Assembly (NCBI GenBank): GCA_900471485.1
Contig: UCEU01000007.1
Location: 1 to 64,000 of the forward strand
Length of the DNA: 64,000 bases
Direction: 5' to 3'
Source: Hyphomicrobiales bacterium
GTDB lineage: Bacteria > Pseudomonadota > Alphaproteobacteria > Rhizobiales > Rhizobiaceae
Both the position numbers and the translations under genes were made by a program. Numbering within the stretch: the stretch's first letter is position 1; every line of letters starts with the position of its first letter. Below are positions 10,328 through 20,043 of this stretch, piece after piece. The notes under the pieces are model-generated. The model did not search any database, was not told where the DNA came from, and was given only the letters and a program-made list of their open reading frames with translations.

Positions 10328-11668
10328 ATGGCGTCTGCAGCGGAACAGTTGGCTTCCAACCTCAATTTCTCGACCTTCGCCAAAGCCGAGGACCTCAAGA
10401 AGCGCCTGTGGTTTACACTGGCAGCTCTCCTCGTGTACCGGCTCGGGACCCACATTCCGCTCCCGGGTCTTAACCCGGAAGCCTACGCTCAGGCGTTCCG
10501 CAGCCAGTCCGGCGGCATTCTCGGTCTCTTCAACATGTTTTCGGGCGGCGCTGTTCAGCGCATGGCGATCTTCGCGCTCGGCATCATGCCCTACATCTCC
10601 GCTTCGATCATCGTGCAGCTGATGACCTCGGTCGTGCCTGCGCTCGAGAACCTGAAGAAGGAAGGCGAGCAGGGCCGCAAGATCATCAACCAGTACACCC
10701 GCTATGGCACCGTTCTTCTCGGCGCGCTGCAGGCATACGGCATCGCCGTCGGTCTCGAAAGCGGGCAGGGGCTCGTTGTCGATCCAGGCATCTTCTTCCG
10801 CGTCTCCACTGTCATCACGCTGCTCGGCGGCACGATGTTCCTGATGTGGCTCGGCGAGCAGATCACTTCGCGCGGCATCGGTAACGGCATTTCGCTGATC
10901 ATCTTTGCCGGCATCGCCGCTGGCCTGCCGACGGCTCTCGCCGGCACGCTTGAACTCGGCCGCACCGGTGCGCTGTCGACGACGCTCATTCTTGCGGTCA
11001 TCCTCATCGCGATCGCCGTTATCGCCGTCATCGTCTTCGTCGAGCGCGCCCAGCGCCGCCTTCTGATCCAGTATCCGAAGCGCCAGGTTGGCAACCGCAT
11101 GTTCCAGGGCGATACTTCGCACCTGCCGCTGAAGCTCAACACCTCCGGTGTTATCCCGGCGATCTTCGCGTCGTCCCTTCTGCTGCTGCCGGCCACGATC
11201 GCGGGCTTCGCCAACACCACGGCGCTTCCGTCCTGGGCGACGGCTGCCGTCGCGGCGCTCGGTCACGGCCAGCCGCTCTACATGCTGCTCTACGCGCTGC
11301 TGATCGCCTTCTTCGCCTTCTTCTACACGGCCATCGTTTTCAATCCGAAGGACACGGCCGACAATCTGAAGAAGCACGGCGGCTTCATCCCCGGCATCCG
11401 TCCGGGCGAGCGCACCGCCGAGTACATCGATTACGTGCTGACCCGCATTACGGTCATCGGCGCGATTTATCTCGTCTTCGTGTGCATTCTGCCGGAAATT
11501 CTGGTGTCGCAAACGGGCATTCCGCTGTCCCTCGGTGGCACGTCGCTTCTGATCGTTGTTAGCGTAACTCTCGATACGGTGGCACAGATCCAGGGTCACC
11601 TGATCGCGCAGCAGTACGAGGGCCTGATCAAGAAATCGAAGTTGCGTGGAGGAAAGAGGGGGCGATGA
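10328..11668 (+). CDS. secY: preprotein translocase channel subunit SecY
   Basis: Encodes a 446-residue inner-membrane protein with about ten hydrophobic segments, the channel of the Sec pathway. Family marks are YRLGTHIPLPGLNP after the first membrane helix, GEQITSRGIGNGISLIIFAG and the C-terminal cytosolic loop ending in KLRGGKRGR. A GGAG site lies before the ATG. The stop overlaps the adk start (ATGA). Confidence 0.98.
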   Translation: MASAAEQLASNLNFSTFAKAEDLKKRLWFTLAALLVYRLGTHIPLPGLNPEAYAQAFRSQSGGILGLFNMFSGGAVQRMAIFALGIMPYISASIIVQLMTSVVPALENLKKEGEQGRKIINQYTRYGTVLLGALQAYGIAVGLESGQGLVVDPGIFFRVSTVITLLGGTMFLMWLGEQITSRGIGNGISLIIFAGIAAGLPTALAGTLELGRTGALSTTLILAVILIAIAVIAVIVFVERAQRRLLIQYPKRQVGNRMFQGDTSHLPLKLNTSGVIPAIFASSLLLLPATIAGFANTTALPSWATAAVAALGHGQPLYMLLYALLIAFFAFFYTAIVFNPKDTADNLKKHGGFIPGIRPGERTAEYIDYVLTRITVIGAIYLVFVCILPEILVSQTGIPLSLGGTSLLIVVSVTLDTVAQIQGHLIAQQYEGLIKKSKLRGGKRGR

Positions 11669-12315
11669 GACTTATACTGTTAGGACCGCCGGGCGCGGGT
11701 AAGGGGACCCAGGCTCAGCGTATCGTGGAGAGGCACGGCATTCCGCAGCTCTCCACGGGCGATATGCTTCGCGCCGCCGTTCAGGCTGGTACCGAAGTTG
11801 GCAAGCGCGCCAAGGCCGTGATGGACGCCGGCAAGCTCGTCTCCGACGACATCGTCATCGCCATCGTGTCCGAGCGTATCGATCAGGCCGACTGTGAGAA
11901 CGGTTTCATCCTCGACGGTTTTCCGCGCACGCTGGTTCAGGCGGATGCGACGGAAGCCATGCTGAAGAGCAAGGGCATCGAGCTTTCCAAGGTCGTCGAG
12001 ATCCAGGTCGACGACGCTATCCTCGCGGACCGCGTTTCCGGCCGCTACACCTGTGCGAACTGTGGTGCCGGCTATCACGACACCAACGTCAAGCCGAAGG
12101 TGGAAGGCGTCTGCGACCGCTGTGGCTCGACTCACTTCAAGCGTCGCCCGGATGACAACCGCGAAACGGTCGTCACCCGCCTCGGCGCCTACTACAAGGA
12201 AACCTCGCCGCTGATCGGCTACTACTATGCCAAGGGCAAGTTGCAGTCGGTGGATGGCATGGCAGACATCGATCACGTCACCGGCGAGATCGAGGGCATA
12301 CTTTCGAAGCTGTAA
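11665..12315 (+). CDS. adk: adenylate kinase with four-cysteine lid
   Basis: Encodes a 216-residue adenylate kinase that interconverts ATP, AMP and ADP. The P-loop LLGPPGAGKGTQA is at residues 4-16, the AMP site has STGDMLRAAV, and GFPRT is near residue 85. The lid carries YTCANCGAGYHD and CDRCGSTHF, a zinc-type lid usual in alphaproteobacteria. It overlaps secY by four bases. Confidence 0.97.
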   Translation: MRLILLGPPGAGKGTQAQRIVERHGIPQLSTGDMLRAAVQAGTEVGKRAKAVMDAGKLVSDDIVIAIVSERIDQADCENGFILDGFPRTLVQADATEAMLKSKGIELSKVVEIQVDDAILADRVSGRYTCANCGAGYHDTNVKPKVEGVCDRCGSTHFKRRPDDNRETVVTRLGAYYKETSPLIGYYYAKGKLQSVDGMADIDHVTGEIEGILSKL

Positions 12316-12442
12316 GGCTTTGGAAATAAAACTTGGCGGGAGCGGTTGCTTTTAAGCGCTGATTCCGTTAAACACCGCGCCAACTCGCGATATCTGATGC
12401 GATCGGCGCGGACTTCCCAAGGGAATTCCGGGTTCGATCGTT

Positions 12443-12470
12443 TTGACTTGTTGAGAACCTGAATTGTAAT
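12443..12470 (+). promoter_or_regulatory. probable sigma-70 promoter of rpsM-rpsK-rpoA-rplQ
   Basis: TTGACT at 12443-12448 and TGTAAT at 12465-12470 with a 16-base spacer each differ from the consensus at one place. They lie about 70 bases before rpsM. A small CGGCC-TCAA-GGCCG hairpin follows at about 12473-12486 in the leader. The call rests on sequence match only. Confidence 0.6.
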
Positions 12471-12538
12471 TGCGGCCTCAAGGCCGTGTAACGAGACACC
12501 ACTTGCCGGATGGCAACTGGAACGCAAGGAGAATAGGC

Positions 12539-12907
12539 GTGGCACGTATCGCTGGCGTCAACATCCCGACCGCAAAGCGCGTTGTAATCGCGCTGACGTA
12601 CATTCACGGGATCGGTCCGAAATTCGCACAGGAAATCATCGAGAAGGTCGGTATTCCTGCTGATCGTCGCGTGAATCAGCTCACCGACGCTGAAGTCCTG
12701 CAGATTCGCGAAACCATCGACCGCGATTACCAGGTCGAAGGTGACCTGCGTCGCGAGACCTCGATGAACATCAAGCGTCTGATGGACCTCGGCTGCTACC
12801 GCGGCCTGCGTCATCGCCGTGGTCTTCCGGTCCGCGGTCAGCGCACGCACACCAATGCCCGCACCCGCAAGGGCCCGGCAAAGGCGATCGCTGGTAAGAA
12901 GAAGTAA
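12539..12907 (+). CDS. rpsM: 30S ribosomal protein S13
   Basis: Encodes a 122-residue S13 of the 30S head. The start is GTG at 12539 ([20 protein letters not shown]) with an AAGGAG site before it; upstream in-frame codons do not match the family. The tail [20 protein letters not shown] is typical. First gene of the alpha-type operon. Confidence 0.97.
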   Translation: MARIAGVNIPTAKRVVIALTYIHGIGPKFAQEIIEKVGIPADRRVNQLTDAEVLQIRETIDRDYQVEGDLRRETSMNIKRLMDLGCYRGLRHRRGLPVRGQRTHTNARTRKGPAKAIAGKKK

Positions 12908-13041
12908 TTTCCGGGAAACCGGGAGTGTGGGGGCTGGCGGTCTGCGCCGGCCTCTTTTGAGTTTGGGGCAGGGCCGTAAGGTCTCGTTCCGGTGTAGCCG
13001 CTGGCATTACGGCGGTGCAGAGATCCAAGAAAGGGATTTAA

Positions 13042-13431
13042 ATGGCCAAGGAAGCCGTACGCGTTCGCCGTCGCGAACGTAAAAACATTTCGTCGGGCGT
13101 CGCTCACGTCAACTCGACCTTCAACAACACGATGATCACGATCACCGACGCACAGGGCAACGCCATTGCCTGGTCGTCTGCTGGCGCCAAGGGCTTCAAG
13201 GGCTCGCGCAAGTCGACCCCGTTCGCCGCTCAGATCGCTGCTGAAGACTGCGCCAAGAAGGCTCAGGAACACGGCATGAAGTCGCTGGAAGTTGAAGTTT
13301 GCGGTCCGGGTTCGGGTCGTGAATCCGCTCTGCGCGCCCTCCAGGCTGCTGGTTTCATGATCACGTCCATCCGCGACGTGACCCCGATCCCGCACAATGG
13401 TTGCCGCCCGCGCAAGAAGCGTCGCGTCTGA
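13042..13431 (+). CDS. rpsK: 30S ribosomal protein S11
   Basis: Encodes a 129-residue S11 of the 30S platform. [20 protein letters not shown] in the N-terminal half and the C-terminal [13 protein letters not shown] are diagnostic. An AAAGGGA ribosome binding site precedes the ATG. The alpha operon here lacks rpsD, as is common in alphaproteobacteria. Confidence 0.98.
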   Translation: MAKEAVRVRRRERKNISSGVAHVNSTFNNTMITITDAQGNAIAWSSAGAKGFKGSRKSTPFAAQIAAEDCAKKAQEHGMKSLEVEVCGPGSGRESALRALQAAGFMITSIRDVTPIPHNGCRPRKKRRV

Positions 13432-13447
13432 TCATCGCCATTCACAA

Positions 13448-13514
13448 CATCGGTGAGCGGATCCTCGCTCCCGATGCTTCTCAAGCTCGGTTGCCACGAT
13501 TGGATGGTGGCAAC
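13448..13514 (+). promoter_or_regulatory. two consecutive hairpins in the rpoA leader
   Basis: The 100-base rpsK-rpoA gap holds two stems. The first pairs 13448-13453 with 13471-13476, continued by 13455-13459 with 13466-13470. The second pairs 13490-13496 with 13508-13514, ending 17 bases before the rpoA start. They have no T-run and could be RNA processing or translational control elements. Confidence 0.55.
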
Positions 13515-13531
13515 GAACGGAAGGCAAAAAT

Positions 13532-14542
13532 ATGATTCAGAAAAACTGGCAGGAATTGATCAAGCCGAACAAGGTCGAGTTCTCTTCGAGCTCGCGCACC
13601 AAGGCGACGCTCGTAGCAGAGCCGCTGGAGCGCGGTTTCGGCCTGACCCTCGGCAACGCGCTTCGCCGCGTTCTGCTGTCCTCGCTGCGCGGCGCCGCAG
13701 TGACGGCCGTGCAGATCGATGGCGTGCTGCATGAGTTCTCGTCGATCCCTGGCGTCCGCGAAGACGTGACCGACATCGTACTCAACATCAAGGAAATCGC
13801 CATCAAGATGGATGGCGACGACGCAAAGCGCATGGTCGTGCGTAAGCAGGGCCCGGGCGTTGTAACGGCTGGCGACATCCAGACGGTCGGCGATATCGAA
13901 ATCCTCAACCCCGAGCATGTGATCTGCACGCTCGACGAGGGCGCCGAAATCCGCATGGAATTCACCGTCAACAACGGCAAGGGCTATGTTCCGGCCGATC
14001 GCAATCGTGCGGAAGATGCTCCGATCGGTCTCATTCCGGTCGACAGCCTTTATTCGCCGGTCAAGAAGGTGTCCTACAAGGTTGAAAATACCCGCGAAGG
14101 ACAGGTTCTCGACTACGACAAGCTGAACATGACCATCGAAACCGATGGCTCGATCTCCGGCGAAGATGCCGTCGCTTTCGCGGCTCGCATCCTGCAGGAT
14201 CAGCTTGGCGTGTTCGTCAACTTCGACGAGCCGCAGAAGGAAACCGAAGAGGAAGCAGTCACCGAACTCGCTTTCAACCCGGCTCTCCTCAAGAAGGTGG
14301 ACGAACTCGAACTGTCTGTTCGCTCGGCAAACTGCCTGAAGAACGACAACATCGTCTACATCGGCGACCTCATTCAGAAGACCGAAGCAGAAATGCTCCG
14401 CACACCGAATTTTGGTCGCAAGTCGCTGAACGAAATCAAGGAAGTTCTCGCTTCCATGGGCCTGCACCTCGGCATGGAAGTGCCGGCATGGCCGCCCGAG
14501 AACATCGAAGATCTCGCCAAGCGTTACGAAGACCAGTACTAA
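13532..14542 (+). CDS. rpoA: RNA polymerase alpha subunit
   Basis: Encodes a 336-residue alpha subunit. The N-terminal assembly domain (about 1-235) has [20 protein letters not shown], and the C-terminal domain (about 250-336) that contacts UP elements and activators has [18 protein letters not shown]. Placement between rpsK and rplQ is the conserved alpha operon order. Confidence 0.98.
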   Translation: MIQKNWQELIKPNKVEFSSSSRTKATLVAEPLERGFGLTLGNALRRVLLSSLRGAAVTAVQIDGVLHEFSSIPGVREDVTDIVLNIKEIAIKMDGDDAKRMVVRKQGPGVVTAGDIQTVGDIEILNPEHVICTLDEGAEIRMEFTVNNGKGYVPADRNRAEDAPIGLIPVDSLYSPVKKVSYKVENTREGQVLDYDKLNMTIETDGSISGEDAVAFAARILQDQLGVFVNFDEPQKETEEEAVTELAFNPALLKKVDELELSVRSANCLKNDNIVYIGDLIQKTEAEMLRTPNFGRKSLNEIKEVLASMGLHLGMEVPAWPPENIEDLAKRYEDQY

Positions 14543-14587
14543 CAGTTCAAACGGCAGGCGAATGCCTGCAAGTGAAGGAGAATAGCC

Positions 14588-15013
14588 ATGCGCCACGGTA
14601 AAGCCGGCCGCAAGCTGAATAGAACCGCTAGCCACCGCAAGGCAATGTTTGCCAACATGGCGGCTTCGCTCATCACCCATGAGCAGATCGTGACCACCCT
14701 GCCGAAGGCAAAGGAAATCCGTCCGATCGTTGAAAAGCTCGTAACCCTCGGCAAGCGCGGCGACCTGCACGCTCGTCGTCAGGCGATCTCGCAGATTCGC
14801 GACGCCGCCGTTGTTTCGAAGCTCTTCGACACGATCGCTTCGCGCTACGCAACCCGCAACGGCGGTTACCTGCGTATCATGAAGGCCGGCTTCCGCCAGG
14901 GCGACAACGCTGCTCTCGCCGTCATCGAATTCGTTGACCGCGACACCTACGCCAAGGGCGCAGCCGACAAGGCTCGCGTTGAAGCCGAAGCAGCTGCTGC
15001 TGAAGCCGCTTAA
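14588..15013 (+). CDS. rplQ: 50S ribosomal protein L17
   Basis: Encodes a 141-residue L17. It starts [20 protein letters not shown] and has an alanine- and glutamate-rich C-terminus ([10 protein letters not shown]). AAGGAG lies before the ATG. It is the last gene of the ribosomal run and is followed directly by a strong terminator. Confidence 0.98.
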   Translation: MRHGKAGRKLNRTASHRKAMFANMAASLITHEQIVTTLPKAKEIRPIVEKLVTLGKRGDLHARRQAISQIRDAAVVSKLFDTIASRYATRNGGYLRIMKAGFRQGDNAALAVIEFVDRDTYAKGAADKARVEAEAAAAEAA

Positions 15014-15035
15014 TCCTTTTCGGTCCGCCGGAAGC

Positions 15036-15067
15036 AAAACAGCCGGGCTGAAAAGCCCGGCTGTTTT
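15036..15067 (+). terminator. rho-independent terminator after rplQ
   Basis: A perfect 14-bp stem (15036-15049 with 15054-15067) with a GAAA tetraloop has T residues in its 3' arm. Because the stem is flanked by A-run and T-run it can work in both directions, ending rplQ and the opposing gene at 15113. A degraded copy occurs at 16970-17005. Confidence 0.9.
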
Positions 15068-15112
15068 CGTTTGTGGGATTCGCAAAATCGATTTTCCGCC
15101 TACACCGTCTCT

Positions 15113-16873
15113 TTATGGCGTTCTCCGCCACAGCAGCGCGACTATGAGCAGCAGGCCAGAAAGCCCCGCGACGTTGCCCCATATCTGATACGGGGTCATT
15201 TTCAGCTCGAGTTGAAGCTCTTTGCTTTCGGCGGGGATCGTGGCGAGGATCAGTCCCGTCTCGGGATCGGCGCGTAGCGGCAGTTCGCGACCGGTCGGGA
15301 CGTCCTTTAGAGACCATAGCGGAAAGTAGGCCTGTGCGATCCGAACCTCGGTGTCATTCTTGACGCTCGCGTGAATCCGCAACGTCGAGCCCGTTCTTTC
15401 CATTTTCAGAAGCTCGTCAGTCCCGGCAGGCGGTAGCGCTTCAATCGGCGCAAATGTCCGCGCGAGAGCTTGATAGCGTTCAGGATCGGCGGTCTCCTTG
15501 TAGAGGTCGCTGTGCACGACGGCAGGAAGCCAATACTCCTGAGGTAAGACACAGCAATGAAGCGCATCGCTGTCGAGCGTTGGTGACCGGTCGAGATAGA
15601 CATATGAAACGGCGTCCAGGCGAACGAGAAGGGAGGTGCCAACGACTGTCAGGAGCAGGGCGTAAACCAGCCAGATCGGCCGAAAATCATATCGGAGCTT
15701 CGCCGAGAGAGTTCTCAGCGCGATGATAAGGGCAGTCGCGGAGAGAAAGTCGGCCGCTACGCCCAATCTGAACGGGAACTGGGTGTTTCTGATTGGGCCG
15801 ATGTTCAGCCAGAGCCATCTCGACGGCTCCGACATCATGAAAAGGGTGAGAGCGATACCAATCGCGCAAGCGGTAGCCGTAGCCCTCAGCGGGGCCACAC
15901 TGCTGCCTAGCCTTTCGGGCAAAGGCATCGCCGACTTGGACGACAGGATGACATAGAGAGCGGCCCCGAAGCCCAGTACGGTCGCGGAGAGAATGGAGCC
16001 GTAGAAGACTGCGCCCGTGCTGAATGAAAGTCCGTTCGGCAACAGCCAGTTCTCCGGCAGGAAATGGGGATCGGCAAGCCAGGCATCCTGAAGAAGCAGG
16101 GGACGCAGCCCCAGGGCCGGCAGCAGGTAGGGGGCAGCCAGGAGCACGCCGCCCATGCCGACGAGAGCAAGCCTGACCAAGCCGCGGCCGATGTCGCCGC
16201 GATAGGAAACGGCAGTCCAGATCACCATGATTGGGGTCACCAACAGCGCGCTCGGAATGTGAGAATAGATGATGCCCGCATATCCGACTATGGCGATGAT
16301 CCAGCGCTTTTCCCCGGGCGGACAATACCGCAATCCGGAAAAGATCAACGGCAGGCAAATATAGGCAAAGCCTTCGCCGAACGCGTTACGCATCTCGATG
16401 TCTAGAAAATGATATGGCAAAGCCATGTAGAGCGCCGCGCCAAGAAGCGCGAAACGCCTGTCGGTCAGCTTCTGAGCGAAGAGGAAATACGTGACCCCTG
16501 CGAGCCAGTACATGACAAGATGAAGCGCCGTGAGTTGCGACGTGATGGATAGGCCGGGCAATATGAAGTGGAGAGCGGAAGCAGCGTAGAACGGCAGGGG
16601 CCCATAGAAATAGAAGACGGGGCTGCCGATATGCTCCGGGTAGTCGAAAAGCCACCTCGGATAGAGATCTCCGGCCGCTATTTGTGCCGTAAACGCCGCG
16701 CTCCACGGAACGTTGTAGCGCGTGCTGTCACCGAATGGATATCCGTAAAGGAAGTGGAAGCGAACCAGGACGAAGGCGAAGGCGGCCAGTACGACTGCGG
16801 TGAAAAGCGACGTCTGGACCGATCTGGCTTCCAAACGAAACGCCAGCGAAAAATGCCTGAATGAAGCGGCCAT
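15113..16873 (-). CDS. large polytopic membrane protein, PTPS-related / glycosyltransferase-like
   Basis: Encodes 586 residues with roughly ten or more hydrophobic segments. An N-terminal helix is followed by the extracytoplasmic motif FGDSTRYNVPWSA and by HIGSPVFYFYGPLPFY, a pattern I associate with the Pfam family called 6-pyruvoyl-tetrahydropterin synthase related membrane domain, and broadly with GT-C-like enzymes. The C-terminal part is predicted outside the membrane and ends with one more helix (NVAGLSGLLLIVALLW). Substrate is unknown. It faces rplQ and is flanked by two copies of the rplQ terminator sequence, which hints at insertion. Confidence 0.7.
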   Translation of the reverse strand: MAASFRHFSLAFRLEARSVQTSLFTAVVLAAFAFVLVRFHFLYGYPFGDSTRYNVPWSAAFTAQIAAGDLYPRWLFDYPEHIGSPVFYFYGPLPFYAASALHFILPGLSITSQLTALHLVMYWLAGVTYFLFAQKLTDRRFALLGAALYMALPYHFLDIEMRNAFGEGFAYICLPLIFSGLRYCPPGEKRWIIAIVGYAGIIYSHIPSALLVTPIMVIWTAVSYRGDIGRGLVRLALVGMGGVLLAAPYLLPALGLRPLLLQDAWLADPHFLPENWLLPNGLSFSTGAVFYGSILSATVLGFGAALYVILSSKSAMPLPERLGSSVAPLRATATACAIGIALTLFMMSEPSRWLWLNIGPIRNTQFPFRLGVAADFLSATALIIALRTLSAKLRYDFRPIWLVYALLLTVVGTSLLVRLDAVSYVYLDRSPTLDSDALHCCVLPQEYWLPAVVHSDLYKETADPERYQALARTFAPIEALPPAGTDELLKMERTGSTLRIHASVKNDTEVRIAQAYFPLWSLKDVPTGRELPLRADPETGLILATIPAESKELQLELKMTPYQIWGNVAGLSGLLLIVALLWRRTP

Positions 16874-16969
16874 TTCTGATCCCGCGTGGTTGTCGTCGCA
16901 GCGAAGGCCAGCTTTACGGGAGAGCCGTTAATATTCTGAAATAACCAGCGCCATTCCAGGGGCGCATCG

Positions 16970-17005
16970 ACGCCATCAGGGCTTAAAAGCCTGGCTGTTT
17001 TCGTT
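16970..17005. repeat. imperfect second copy of the rplQ terminator
   Basis: Positions 16981-17005 match 15047-15071 at 23 of 25 bases in the same orientation, including the TGTTTTCGTT end. The upstream arm (16970-16980) is only partly conserved, so the hairpin is weakened. Together the copies flank the 586-residue membrane protein gene as direct repeats. Confidence 0.75.
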
Positions 17006-17034
17006 CCTGCATCTATCTGCTGCTGCAGCCCGGT

Positions 17035-17904
17035 TCAATCAGGCACGTGGATGCGGTACTTGATGTGCTTCAGATTGGCGACGATCGTAAACGTCATGAT
17101 GACGAGAAGGCACCAGGAGCTCCATTTCCCCAGATGGACAATCGACCACGCGCCGACCTGGTTTGGGTACTGCCATATGCCGAGGAAGGTGCTGATGTTC
17201 TCGGCGAGCCAGATGAAAAAGCCGATAAGGACGAATGCAACGAGCAGCGGCATCTTCCTGTCGCGGTCGTAGGGCCGGAACACGACCGTCGTCCTTGCAT
17301 AGAGGCCGAGTGTGCACGCTGCGATGTACCAGCGATAGTCGCCGATATAGTGATGCGTGAAGAAATTGGCGTAGATCGCCAGCGCCGTCAGCGCCGCCAT
17401 CCAGTAGGGCGGATGATGCCTTATCCGGAGATCGAACAGCCGCCAGGCCTGCACGATGTAGCTGCCGACCGCCGCATACATGAAGCCTGAGAAAAGCGGC
17501 ACGCCGAAAAGCTTGGTGTAAGCAAAGTCAGGATAGGACCACGAGGGTACGCTGCCCGATGTCTTGAAGACCTCGAGCGCGAAGCCGACGACGTGAAACA
17601 GAGAGATCGCCTTGAGCTCGTCCATGGTCTCGAGCTTGGTCCAGACCATGGCCGCCTGGATGACGACGGCGATCAACAGCAACAGATCGTAGCGTGGGAT
17701 TCCCGCCAGCCCGGCACGCGGTACAGCGAAGACCGCGATAAAGAACAGCCCCGCGAACAGACATGCGCGCGCTTCCTTGATGCCGAAGTAGAGGAATTCG
17801 ACCGCGAAACGCTCGAAACCTTCCAGCTGATGCGCTGCGGGCCTGTCTATCAGATGCCTGTCGAATGAAGGTAATAGGTTTTGAAGCACTGCAGTTTTTG
17901 ACAT
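17035..17904 (-). CDS. DUF817 family membrane protein
   Basis: Encodes 289 residues with about seven or eight hydrophobic segments. The order of motifs FGIKEARACLFAGLFF, AMVWTKLETMDELKAISLFH, GSVPSWSYPDFAYTKLFGVP and FFTHHYIGDYRWYIAAC agrees with DUF817, a family of unknown function found in many proteobacteria. A conserved HH pair and several Trp/Tyr residues lie in the membrane core. It is a lone gene on the minus strand; what it transports or senses is not known. Confidence 0.8.
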   Translation of the reverse strand: MSKTAVLQNLLPSFDRHLIDRPAAHQLEGFERFAVEFLYFGIKEARACLFAGLFFIAVFAVPRAGLAGIPRYDLLLLIAVVIQAAMVWTKLETMDELKAISLFHVVGFALEVFKTSGSVPSWSYPDFAYTKLFGVPLFSGFMYAAVGSYIVQAWRLFDLRIRHHPPYWMAALTALAIYANFFTHHYIGDYRWYIAACTLGLYARTTVVFRPYDRDRKMPLLVAFVLIGFFIWLAENISTFLGIWQYPNQVGAWSIVHLGKWSSWCLLVIMTFTIVANLKHIKYRIHVPD

Positions 17905-18002
17905 GGGACCGCCAATAGAGCAGGAGAGGCAATCGCGAAGCCGCCGGCTCGCGACGCGTCGGAGACGCCACCGCAGCTAGTATCGAGGAAGTCGTTAAGA
18001 TT

Positions 18003-18434
18003 GTGACCAAGGGTGAGGTGCACGCCGGTGCTGTTTCCCGCACGCGGCGAAGATTGAGTCTTATCCTCTCCGTGCTCGCGGTGATCGCTGCGGGCTTGGT
18101 TCTGCGGAGGTTCGGCTACGACGTTGGTTTGCCGTTTCTCGTCGTCAAGTTCGGCGGCTCGGTTCTCTGGGGAGCTATGGTCTATCTCTTGTGCGCTCTG
18201 GCAGCGTGCCAGACCCGACCGGTCACCACGGCATCCGTCGCGATGGCCATTGCGGTGGCCGTCGAGCTCTCCCGACTCTACCACCTGCCCTCCCTGGACG
18301 CGTTCCGCCTGACGACAGCAGGGGCCTTGCTCCTGGGGCGCGTCTTCTCTGTCTGGAACATAATCGCTTATGCCGCCGGAATATCGGTGGCCTGCCTCGT
18401 TGAGGCTTTGCTGAGGCGAAGGTCGCGCGGTTAG
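18003..18434 (+). CDS. DUF2809 family membrane protein
   Basis: Encodes about 143 residues from a GTG start; the exact start is uncertain because nearby GTG codons exist. Four hydrophobic helices are visible. The pattern LVLRRFGYDVGLPFLVVKFG, then AVAVELSRLYHLPSLDAFR and GALLLGRVFSVWNIIAYAAG fits DUF2809 (YjgA-like) proteins of unknown role. It converges with msrQ; the two stops are about nine bases apart. Confidence 0.75.
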   Translation: MTKGEVHAGAVSRTRRRLSLILSVLAVIAAGLVLRRFGYDVGLPFLVVKFGGSVLWGAMVYLLCALAACQTRPVTTASVAMAIAVAVELSRLYHLPSLDAFRLTTAGALLLGRVFSVWNIIAYAAGISVACLVEALLRRRSRG

Positions 18435-18442
18435 CGTCGCAA

Positions 18443-19096
18443 TCAGACTGCGGCAGCTGCGCCGCGCTGTCTGCCCTGTGCCGCTCGCTTCCTGCTGCGC
18501 GCGATCGGCCTATACGAGCGATAGAGGATCATCAGGATGATCAGCCCGACATAGATGTATTGCTCGAGGTCGAGGATCTTCGTCGATAGCGCGAAGTGCA
18601 CGGCGCCACAGGCGGCGATGATGTAGATCAGCTTGTGCAGCCAGTTCCACTTCGAGCCGAGCTTGCGGATCGAGAGATTGTTCGATGTCACGGCAAGCGG
18701 CACAAGCAGAACGAGCCCGGCCATCCCGAACATGATGAACGGCCGCTTCATCACGTCGTCGACAACGGCGGCGATATCAAGCGCCTGATCGAGCACCATG
18801 TAGACGGCGAAATGCATGACGACGTAATAGAAACAGAGAAGCCCCAGCGCCCGGCGGTAGCGCAAGTAGTTCCAGCCGAGGAGATCGCGGGCAGGGGAGA
18901 CGGCGAGCGTCAGGATGAGGAAGCGCAGCGCCCAGAGTCCGAGGAAGAGCTCGAAGGTCTTCACCGGATCCGCGCCGAGCTGATTGGTCGCGCCAAGATA
19001 GAAATACCAGGCGGCCGGCGCCAGCCCGACGACATAGAGCAGCCAGACGGAGGCCGAATGCCAGCGCTTCGGCAGGCTGAGCGACGGGAGCGCCAT
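18443..19096 (-). CDS. msrQ: MsrQ, heme membrane subunit of the methionine sulfoxide reductase
   Basis: Encodes 217 residues with six hydrophobic helices of the ferric-reductase-like fold. In the known family MsrQ carries heme b and passes electrons from the quinone pool or flavin reductase to MsrP. Histidines lie in membrane segments (YYVVMHFAVYM, WNWLHKLIYIIAACGAVHFA). The start at 19096 overlaps the msrP stop by one base, so the longer upstream frame is not used. The two genes form an operon in the order msrP-msrQ. Confidence 0.93.
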   Translation of the reverse strand: MALPSLSLPKRWHSASVWLLYVVGLAPAAWYFYLGATNQLGADPVKTFELFLGLWALRFLILTLAVSPARDLLGWNYLRYRRALGLLCFYYVVMHFAVYMVLDQALDIAAVVDDVMKRPFIMFGMAGLVLLVPLAVTSNNLSIRKLGSKWNWLHKLIYIIAACGAVHFALSTKILDLEQYIYVGLIILMILYRSYRPIARSRKRAAQGRQRGAAAAV

Positions 19097-20043
19097 CAGA
19101 AATTCGCCTTCAGGTCCATGCCGGAATAAAGGCTCGCCACCTCGTCGGCATATCCGTTGAACGGCAGCGTCGGATGACGGCTTGCGCCGAAGAAGCCGCT
19201 TTCGCCGATGCGCCGCTCGCTCGCCTGGCTCCAGCGCGGATGATCGACAGCGGGATTGACGTTGGCGTAGAAGCCGTATTCCTGCGAATTGGTGACCTGC
19301 CAGGTGTTCTTCGGCTCCTTGTCGGTCAGCGTGATCCGCACGATCGACTTGATGCCCTTGAAACCGTATTTCCACGGCACGACCAGCCGGATCGGCGCGC
19401 CGTTCTGGTTGGGCAGCGTCTCGCCGTAAATCCCGACGGCAAGCAGCGTCAGGGGGTGCATCGCCTCGTCGAGCCGCAGCCCCTCGACATAGGGCCAGTC
19501 GAGCGACTGGAAGATGCCCTGCTGCCCCGGCATTTGTTCCGGGCGCACCACCGTCTCGAAGGCAACATATTTGGCGCTGCCGAGCGGCTCCACCTTGTTC
19601 AGAAGGGCTGCCAGCGGGAAACCATCCCAGGGGATCACCATCGACCACGCCTCGACGCAGCGCATGCGGTAGGTGCGGCTCTCGATCGGAAATTCTTTCA
19701 TCAGCGCATCGATATCGAGCGTGCCTGGCTTGCCGACCATGCCGTCGACCTTGATCGTCCAGGGCAGCGGCTTGAAGTCGCCCGACAGCGCCGCCGGATC
19801 GCCCTTGTCGAGCCCGAACTCATAGAAATTGTTGTAGGTGGTCACGTCCTTCTTCGGCGTCACTTTGTCATCGACTTTGTACTTGCTCTCGACGACCGAC
19901 AGCGCTGCGGCACTCGCCTTGCCGGCGCCGAGAACGCCCATGGCGCCGATCGCGGCGGCACCGAGGAATTCGCGGCGACCGAGATAGACCTGGCGCGGCG
20001 TGATCTCCGAGGAAGCGATCTTGGGTGGACGGTAGACGGGCAT
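19096..20043 (-). CDS. msrP: MsrP, periplasmic molybdenum methionine sulfoxide reductase
   Basis: Encodes a 315-residue catalytic subunit that repairs oxidised methionines in periplasmic proteins. A Tat signal is visible with RRE at residues 23-25 ([20 protein letters not shown]). The molybdopterin-binding cysteine is C129 in [20 protein letters not shown]. An AGGAGG site stands before the ATG at 20043, so the slightly longer frame upstream is rejected. Neighbour msrQ supplies electrons. Confidence 0.95.
   Translation of the reverse strand: MPVYRPPKIASSEITPRQVYLGRREFLGAAAIGAMGVLGAGKASAAALSVVESKYKVDDKVTPKKDVTTYNNFYEFGLDKGDPAALSGDFKPLPWTIKVDGMVGKPGTLDIDALMKEFPIESRTYRMRCVEAWSMVIPWDGFPLAALLNKVEPLGSAKYVAFETVVRPEQMPGQQGIFQSLDWPYVEGLRLDEAMHPLTLLAVGIYGETLPNQNGAPIRLVVPWKYGFKGIKSIVRITLTDKEPKNTWQVTNSQEYGFYANVNPAVDHPRWSQASERRIGESGFFGASRHPTLPFNGYADEVASLYSGMDLKANF

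Noticed and set aside
10124..11599. Minus-strand frame of 491 codons opposite secY.
   Set aside because: Composition is dominated by charged residues produced by reverse reading of secY; no motif support.
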